A stretch of 35,401 nt of DNA from Betaproteobacteria bacterium (lineage in GTDB: Bacteria > Pseudomonadota > Gammaproteobacteria > Burkholderiales > Ga0077523): contig WGLR01000037.1 in assembly GCA_016125475.1 (NCBI GenBank), positions 1-35,401 on the forward strand, written 5' to 3'. Under the pieces are notes generated by a model that was not told where the DNA came from, did not search any database, and worked only from the letters and a program-made list of their open reading frames with translations. Made by a program: the position numbers and the translations under genes. Of the stretch, positions 31,515 to 35,401 are shown piece after piece. The first letter of the stretch is position 1. Each line of letters starts with the position of its first letter.

Positions 31515-31784
31515 GTGAGAAAGCACATGTTCCGGGAGCCACAGCGACGCCGCAACGTCGGCCCGTCGCTCGTCGCGCTGGCGATCATGACCGTGGTCAT
31601 GGGGCCGGCCGTGGAAGGATCGGAGAGCGCCGGTGCGGCCCGGGAGAGTCACCGGCCGCCGGAGCCGCGAGCTCGCGTGTACACCGTGGATGTCCCGCTC
31701 GCTCCGATGCCGGACGCGCATGCGTCCGGACACGCGGTCACGCCGGAGGAAGATCTGCGCGCGGCGTCCGTTCGCCCGCACTGA
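31515..31784 (+). CDS. Small membrane or secreted protein, 89 aa
   Basis: Starts at GTG 31515 behind AGGAGGGAGG (a strong Shine-Dalgarno, ends about 5 nt before). Residues 1-15 are basic, residues about 16-33 hydrophobic (VGPSLVALAIMTVVMGPAV), then a hydrophilic P/A/R/H-rich tail to 89. It could be a signal peptide or one membrane anchor. No family recognised. A 9-bp hairpin (31793-31820) follows. Confidence 0.55.
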   Translation: MRKHMFREPQRRRNVGPSLVALAIMTVVMGPAVEGSESAGAARESHRPPEPRARVYTVDVPLAPMPDAHASGHAVTPEEDLRAASVRPH

Positions 31785-31792
31785 TCCCGCAC

Positions 31793-31820
31793 GTGCGCGG
31801 CCGGCGTGCATGCCGCGCAC
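31793..31820. terminator. Hairpin between convergent small genes
   Basis: Perfect 9-bp stem GTGCGCGGC / GCCGCGCAC, 10-nt loop. It lies past the stop codon of the 89-aa gene and about 76 nt beyond that of the opposing 171-aa gene. There is no T-run on either strand. Confidence 0.35.
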
Positions 31821-31896
31821 GGGACTGGTGCAGCCTCCCGTGAACGCGTGACCGCGCAACGCGGTCGTGTTCACGGGCTGGCCGCGATTGCCTGCG

Positions 31897-32412
31897 TCAG
31901 TTCATGCGGGTGGGAGAGAACGCGTGATGATCCTGCGCGTACATGTCGCCACGATCGGTCGCGAGGGCCACACCGGCACGATTCCCGTTCGGGGGAGAGA
32001 AGTGGTCCGCGACGAGTTCGTCCGCGGGCCCGCTGTTGGCTGCCGGCATCGGCGCGCCAGCCTTCGGCGGCACGTACTCGACACCCGCCCGCGAGATCTG
32101 CCACGGCTGGATGCCGGTCGATCCGTCGACGGAATCGCTGCGCGCCACGGATACGTCCTGTCGGTGGAAAGGTTGCGGCGTGTACTCGAAGCCGGCGCGC
32201 GACAGCACGACTGCACTGTCGCCTGACGTCGCGCTCGCGAAGTGCGCGTGTTCGATCGGATCGACCTGCTGAACGCCGGGTGCCGCGTATCCGGGACCAC
32301 CACGCGTGGCGTACCCCGTATCGGCCATCGCCTGGCCGCAGACGAGCGCCGCCACCGAAGCAGCGCCGATCAAGCCGAAGTGTTTCAACAACGAACTGGA
32401 CTTCCTGAACAT
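31897..32412 (-). CDS. Secreted protein of unknown function with two internal repeats
   Basis: 171 aa from ATG 32412, with GGAGGT about 5 nt upstream; the frame extends further but the sequence there is not protein-like. A signal peptide ends at AMA-DTG. The mature part has two similar motifs, RAGFEYTPQPF and RAGVEYVPPKA, each after a stretch rich in D, S and Q, so a short repeat unit of about 45 residues may have duplicated. Histidines and aspartates are frequent near the end (DRGDMYAQDHHAF). No family recognised. A 10-bp hairpin lies in its leader. Confidence 0.7.
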   Translation of the reverse strand: MFRKSSSLLKHFGLIGAASVAALVCGQAMADTGYATRGGPGYAAPGVQQVDPIEHAHFASATSGDSAVVLSRAGFEYTPQPFHRQDVSVARSDSVDGSTGIQPWQISRAGVEYVPPKAGAPMPAANSGPADELVADHFSPPNGNRAGVALATDRGDMYAQDHHAFSPTRMN

Positions 32413-32827
32413 CCTGACCTCCAATCTGATACGGATTCGCAATGGCGGGAATGCAGACATTCCCGCCGGCGTCGCGTCGGAACTCCGTCGCGGATCGAGC
32501 ACTGCGCGAGTTCGCCGCGCGCCGGGGATGTCATCGTTCGACATGCACGAGTCGTCATGCACGTGGACTCTGACCGCGACCGCACGGGCTTGGTTCCGTC
32601 GAGCGCCGGTCCGGACATGCTGGATGCACGCACAGGGGTCTCGCCGGAGCACACGCGGGAAGCGGCCGGCAGTAGACACCGGATTCTTTACGCCAGACTT
32701 GCAGACAGCGTGCAACGATCACGCGGGCGAGACGACTCGTCGCCGTGCGGGGACAGGCTTTCGTCACGCTGACGACCGACGCGATGACCGCCCGTCGACC
32801 CGCGGGCGGGCTCGTGCGTGATCCGGA
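32413..32827. other. Intergenic region, 415 nt, no gene seen
   Basis: Holds two dyads: a perfect 10-bp stem GGCGGGAATG / CATTCCCGCC with a 4-nt loop at 32444-32467, in the leader of the 171-aa gene, and CCGCCCG / CGGGCGG at 32788-32809 past the MFS gene stop (no T-run). Frames through the region lack ribosome sites and look like shadows. Confidence 0.5.
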
Positions 32828-34018
32828 TCAGGAAACCGGCGCACGCGCGCGCGCCAGGCCTGCGAGGCGGACACGAAACCGCAGACTCAGCACGAGGAGC
32901 AGCGCACCCGTCACGATGAACGGCCAGCGGTAGCCGAGCCATTCTGCGATCGAGCCGAACACCATGACGCCCGCGGCCTGGCCCAGGAACATGCACAGCG
33001 CGAAGAAGCTCACGGCCGCCCCGCGCGCTTCGGGGGCCATTTCGGTCGCACGTGTCTGCAGCGTGTTGTGAAGCATGTAGAAGCCGAAGCCGAGCGCGAC
33101 GATGAACGGCGCAATCAGCCAGGCGGACGGCAGCGTCGCGATCGCGAAGAAACAGACGCAGAGCACGAGCCCGCCGTTCATCACGAGTCCGGTCTCGCCG
33201 AGACGGCGCACGAGGCGCCCCACGATCAGGCTGTATGCGAGTCCGCCCAGTCCGAAGCCGGACACGACGAGGCCCGCGGTCGAGTCGCTGAGCGCGAACG
33301 TCTGCTTGATGTAGGCCCCGCAGAATCCGAACGCACCATAGAAGAGGAAGCCCTCGAGCGCGACCGTGCCGAGAACGGGCCGTGCGCGCTCGGAGCGCAG
33401 CATCGCCCCGTAGCGTCGCCAGGGTGATGTATAGCTGCCCGTACTCCTGTCACCCACCGCCCGGATGTCGCGCGCAACGAGGACCGCCACGACGAAGAAC
33501 GCCGCAGACAGCACGACGAAGGTCCACCGCCAGCCGACCGTGTCGGACAGGATCCCGCCCACGAGAGGCCCGAAGCTCTGACCGAGCAGCGTGCCCGCGA
33601 TGAAGCGGCCGAGGATCGCCTGCCGGCCTGCGTAGCTGAAGCGGTCGCCGATGAATGCGAACGAGAGGGGAATGATCGCCCCGGAAGTCATGCCGGTCAG
33701 GAAGCGGAACAGCACGAGCGAGGAAAGCGTCGGTGAAAGCGCACACCCGGCGGACGCCGCGGACGCCCCGAGCATCGCGATCGCGATGATGCGCAGTTTG
33801 CCGAAGCGGTCGCCGAGTGGTCCGTGGACGGCCTGGAACATTCCGTACGCGAACATGAGCGAGGTCAGCACGAGTGCGGCGTCGCGCACGCGCACGCCGA
33901 AATCGTGAGCGAGCGTGGGAAGCAGCGGGTCGGCCGCGCGCATGGAGGCACCGGAAACGAAACCGGCGAAGGCAAGCAGCAGCAGCGTCTTGAACGGAGT
34001 GTGTTCTTCTTGTGTCAC
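32828..34018 (-). CDS. MFS transporter
   Basis: 396 aa from GTG 34018; no Shine-Dalgarno is evident. Twelve hydrophobic helices in two halves; the motif A between helices 2 and 3 is GPLGDRFGKLR and a shorter version (VGRLVRRLGETG) marks the second half. Reminiscent of arabinose-polymer/drug export type permeases (DHA1-like). Substrate unknown. It runs in the same direction as the DUF1223 gene, which lies upstream with 156 nt between them. Confidence 0.93.
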   Translation of the reverse strand: MTQEEHTPFKTLLLLAFAGFVSGASMRAADPLLPTLAHDFGVRVRDAALVLTSLMFAYGMFQAVHGPLGDRFGKLRIIAIAMLGASAASAGCALSPTLSSLVLFRFLTGMTSGAIIPLSFAFIGDRFSYAGRQAILGRFIAGTLLGQSFGPLVGGILSDTVGWRWTFVVLSAAFFVVAVLVARDIRAVGDRSTGSYTSPWRRYGAMLRSERARPVLGTVALEGFLFYGAFGFCGAYIKQTFALSDSTAGLVVSGFGLGGLAYSLIVGRLVRRLGETGLVMNGGLVLCVCFFAIATLPSAWLIAPFIVALGFGFYMLHNTLQTRATEMAPEARGAAVSFFALCMFLGQAAGVMVFGSIAEWLGYRWPFIVTGALLLVLSLRFRVRLAGLARARAPVS

Positions 34019-34154
34019 GGAGGAGATCGGTCGGCAGCGCGACCCCGTCCGACCGCGAGGCGTCCGGGCGAGGCTGGATTGTCACAGGCTCGTCGCAGTC
34101 GGGACGGACCGGCGCGCGAGAGGCTTCAAAGCCTATCACGGAACGTCCGGCGCT

Positions 34155-34181
34155 CCCCTGAATGGGGTGGCGCCTCAGGGG
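34155..34181 (-). terminator. Hairpin over the DUF1223 stop codon
   Basis: CCCCTGA pairs with TCAGGGG across a 13-nt loop; the TGA of the gene is part of the stem. No T-run follows, so a terminator role is only possible. Confidence 0.3.
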
Positions 34182-34996
34182 TGGCAGACCGGCGCCGAAG
34201 CGGCCTGCAGGGTCCGGCCGGTGACCGCATCCTCCGCGAAGATCGCGACACCGGCCGCATTCGCGGAGTATTCGTCCGGGGTGTTCCAGGACACGTCGAG
34301 TTCGACACGCCCACGTGCATCCGGCACGAACGGCCCGGAGAATTCGCGCACCACGAAGTCGTGATGCAGCGTGCGGCCGCCGTTCTCGCCCGCGGTGACC
34401 CGGGACGACAGGCCGTTCTGGAAGAGCGCGACGTAGACCCTCGCTCCGGGCCCCGGCACGCTGACGGCGACGCGCCCGGTCACCCGCACGCGCTCACGAT
34501 CGGAGACGTCGAGTCGCGCGTCGATGGTCGCTCCGGGTGGCCCGAAACCGGCGCCACCGAGGAGACGCTCCATCTCGTGTGCGAGACCGGACGGGCGCAC
34601 GGACTGTCCGTCGAACACGAACTGCGGCGTGTAGATCGTGTCGGCACGCGTCCGCGCGGCGATGGCGTTCTGGCGCGCGCTGTAGCGCGCACTCGAGAAA
34701 CGGTCCGGCCAGCCTAGCCGGTTCCAGTAGTCCACGTGAAACGCGAGCGGAATCGCCGGCGGCGCAGACTCCTGCCGGAAGTCGCGGGACAGCCACCGGT
34801 CCGCGGGCGGACAGCTGCTGCAGCCCTCGGACGTGTAGAGCTCGAGAACGGGAAGCCTCTGGCTGCCGCTGCGAACCGGGCAGGAACCGTCGTCGGGGGT
34901 GGCCATGGCGTGTGTAGCGAAGAAAGGGGCTGCCGCGACCCCGACGAGGAGGCGGACGGTCGCAGGGAGGACCGATGTTCGGTGGCGCGTCGGCAT
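34175..34996 (-). CDS. DUF1223 (thioredoxin-like) secreted protein
   Basis: 273 aa from ATG 34996. A signal peptide of about 32 residues is followed by VLELYTSEGCSSCPPADRWLS with the C59-x2-C62 pair, then IPLAFHVDYWNRLGWPDRFSS, YTPQFVFDGQ and a second, beta-rich part (VRVTGRVAVSVPGPGARVYVALFQ). These are the family's marks; thiol-disulfide or metal-related chemistry in the periplasm is likely but unproven. No strong Shine-Dalgarno. Confidence 0.9.
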   Translation of the reverse strand: MPTRHRTSVLPATVRLLVGVAAAPFFATHAMATPDDGSCPVRSGSQRLPVLELYTSEGCSSCPPADRWLSRDFRQESAPPAIPLAFHVDYWNRLGWPDRFSSARYSARQNAIAARTRADTIYTPQFVFDGQSVRPSGLAHEMERLLGGAGFGPPGATIDARLDVSDRERVRVTGRVAVSVPGPGARVYVALFQNGLSSRVTAGENGGRTLHHDFVVREFSGPFVPDARGRVELDVSWNTPDEYSANAAGVAIFAEDAVTGRTLQAASAPVCHP

Positions 34997-35401
34997 GGCG
35001 TGAGTGTCCCCGTGAGCGGAATCATTGCTGATACGGGTGGTGACGCGGGCTGGATGCACGAACGCCGGTGCGCCCCCTCCCTGCCCGTCCCCCGCAAGCT
35101 GGGGAGGGAGAACATCGATGGGTGCAATGCAGGCTTCCCGGCCCGCGCAAGCGGGAGGAGGACCTGTGTTCACGCAGCCGGCAGTTCGGTGCGTAGGGTG
35201 CGCAGGGCGCACCGGCTGACGCCCCATCCCTCGCGGAGGGTATGCGGGAACCGCGTTGCGTTGTCCGCGTGGGCCGTGCCCACCCTTGTATTGTGATCGG
35301 GACCGATCTACGGTTGGCTTGTAGGCATACAAGTCGGCGATCCGGATGCCGTGCCCACCCTTGGGTAGAACCCGTAGCGTAGATTGGTGCCGGATCGCCC
35401 A
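34997..35401. other. Region with degenerate repeats, no gene
   Basis: Holds a G/C hairpin near 35080-35110 (CCTCCC-type arms around GCAAGCT), a second C/G-rich stretch near 35130-35155, and one 102-bp-type element at 35192-35289. Beyond it the words GCCGTGCCCACCCTT occur twice (about 35274-35287 and 35349-35362). No ORF is convincing. Confidence 0.6.
35192..35289. repeat. Degenerate copy of the 102-bp inverted-repeat element (locus 3)
   Basis: Starts with the exact CGTAGGGTGCGCA, continues with GGGCGCACCGG and CCCCATCCCTCGCGGAGGGT, and ends in a diverged TGCCCACCCTTGT instead of TGCGCACCCTACG. A G/C hairpin precedes it on the plus strand. Only one unit is present. Confidence 0.75.

Noticed and set aside
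31042-31874. Frames on the minus strand across 31042-31542 and 31218-31874
   Set aside because: No ribosome sites, no protein-like composition, and the second is antisense to the 89-aa gene that has a strong Shine-Dalgarno.

Overview
The window is high-GC (about two thirds G+C by eye), gene-dense bacterial chromosome. The gene content (bioBFAD with a BirA-type operator, paired DUF3015 genes next to a DUF4105 gene, a HiPIP, GltS, parvulin, a bifunctional ManC-type enzyme and CoxE/CoxG proteins) suggests an aerobic, environmental Proteobacterium, most likely a betaproteobacterium. There is no rRNA, tRNA, CRISPR array, phage or complete insertion sequence. The genus cannot be fixed from the sequence alone.

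Layout. 1-403: tandem copies of a 102-bp inverted-repeat element, a hairpin and a heptanucleotide array that runs into the stop codon of a MarR-like regulator (400-957, minus). 1057-7174 (plus): a compact run of fatty acid desaturase, EamA permease, creatininase, orphan NMT1-type binding protein, isochorismatase-like amidohydrolase, AHL-lactonase-like metallo-beta-lactamase and an unknown protein, with several ATGA overlaps. It looks like one catabolic operon of unknown substrate. 7297-8712: mannose-1-phosphate guanylyltransferase/mannose-6-phosphate isomerase behind a sigma-54-like promoter. 8732-9185: a second block of 102-bp elements, hairpin and heptads. 9204-10663: periplasmic parvulin and a RidA-family protein, divergent. 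10691-14917: biotin operon bioB-bioF-bioA-bioD. 14939-16821 (minus): a large amidohydrolase with an internal Tat-like motif, then a HiPIP. 17202-21177 (minus): DUF3015, DUF3015, DUF4105, lipoprotein alpha/beta hydrolase, an envelope-directed set. 21242-23930 (minus): LDH2-type dehydrogenase, EamA permease and RraA-like aldolase, a likely hydroxyacid/ketoacid operon. 23931-24417: a four-helix-bundle protein gene between heptad arrays of opposite orientation. 24428-26606: zinc alcohol dehydrogenase and SDR, separated by an array of G/C hairpins. 26715-30599 (minus): GltS, glutathione S-transferase, CoxG and CoxE. 30796-32412: three small proteins of unknown role. 32828-34996 (minus): MFS transporter and DUF1223 protein. 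35192-35289: a third, degenerate 102-bp element.

The most unusual material is the repeat biology. One heptanucleotide family (ATRGGCN and its complement) occurs at four places, in each case within about 30 nt of a stop codon. At two of them it is followed by the same G/C hairpin and tandem 102-bp elements with about 13-bp terminal inverted repeats. At another place ten perfect copies abut the start codon of the LDH2-type dehydrogenase gene and form one side of the four-helix-bundle cassette. Other points worth attention are the HiPIP/Tat-amidohydrolase pair, the DUF3015-DUF4105 locus with a terminator U-tract one base from the next start codon, the creatininase-containing operon, and a 56-codon gene with a near-perfect Shine-Dalgarno sequence.

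All functional calls rest on motifs and family resemblance read by eye; no database search was possible.
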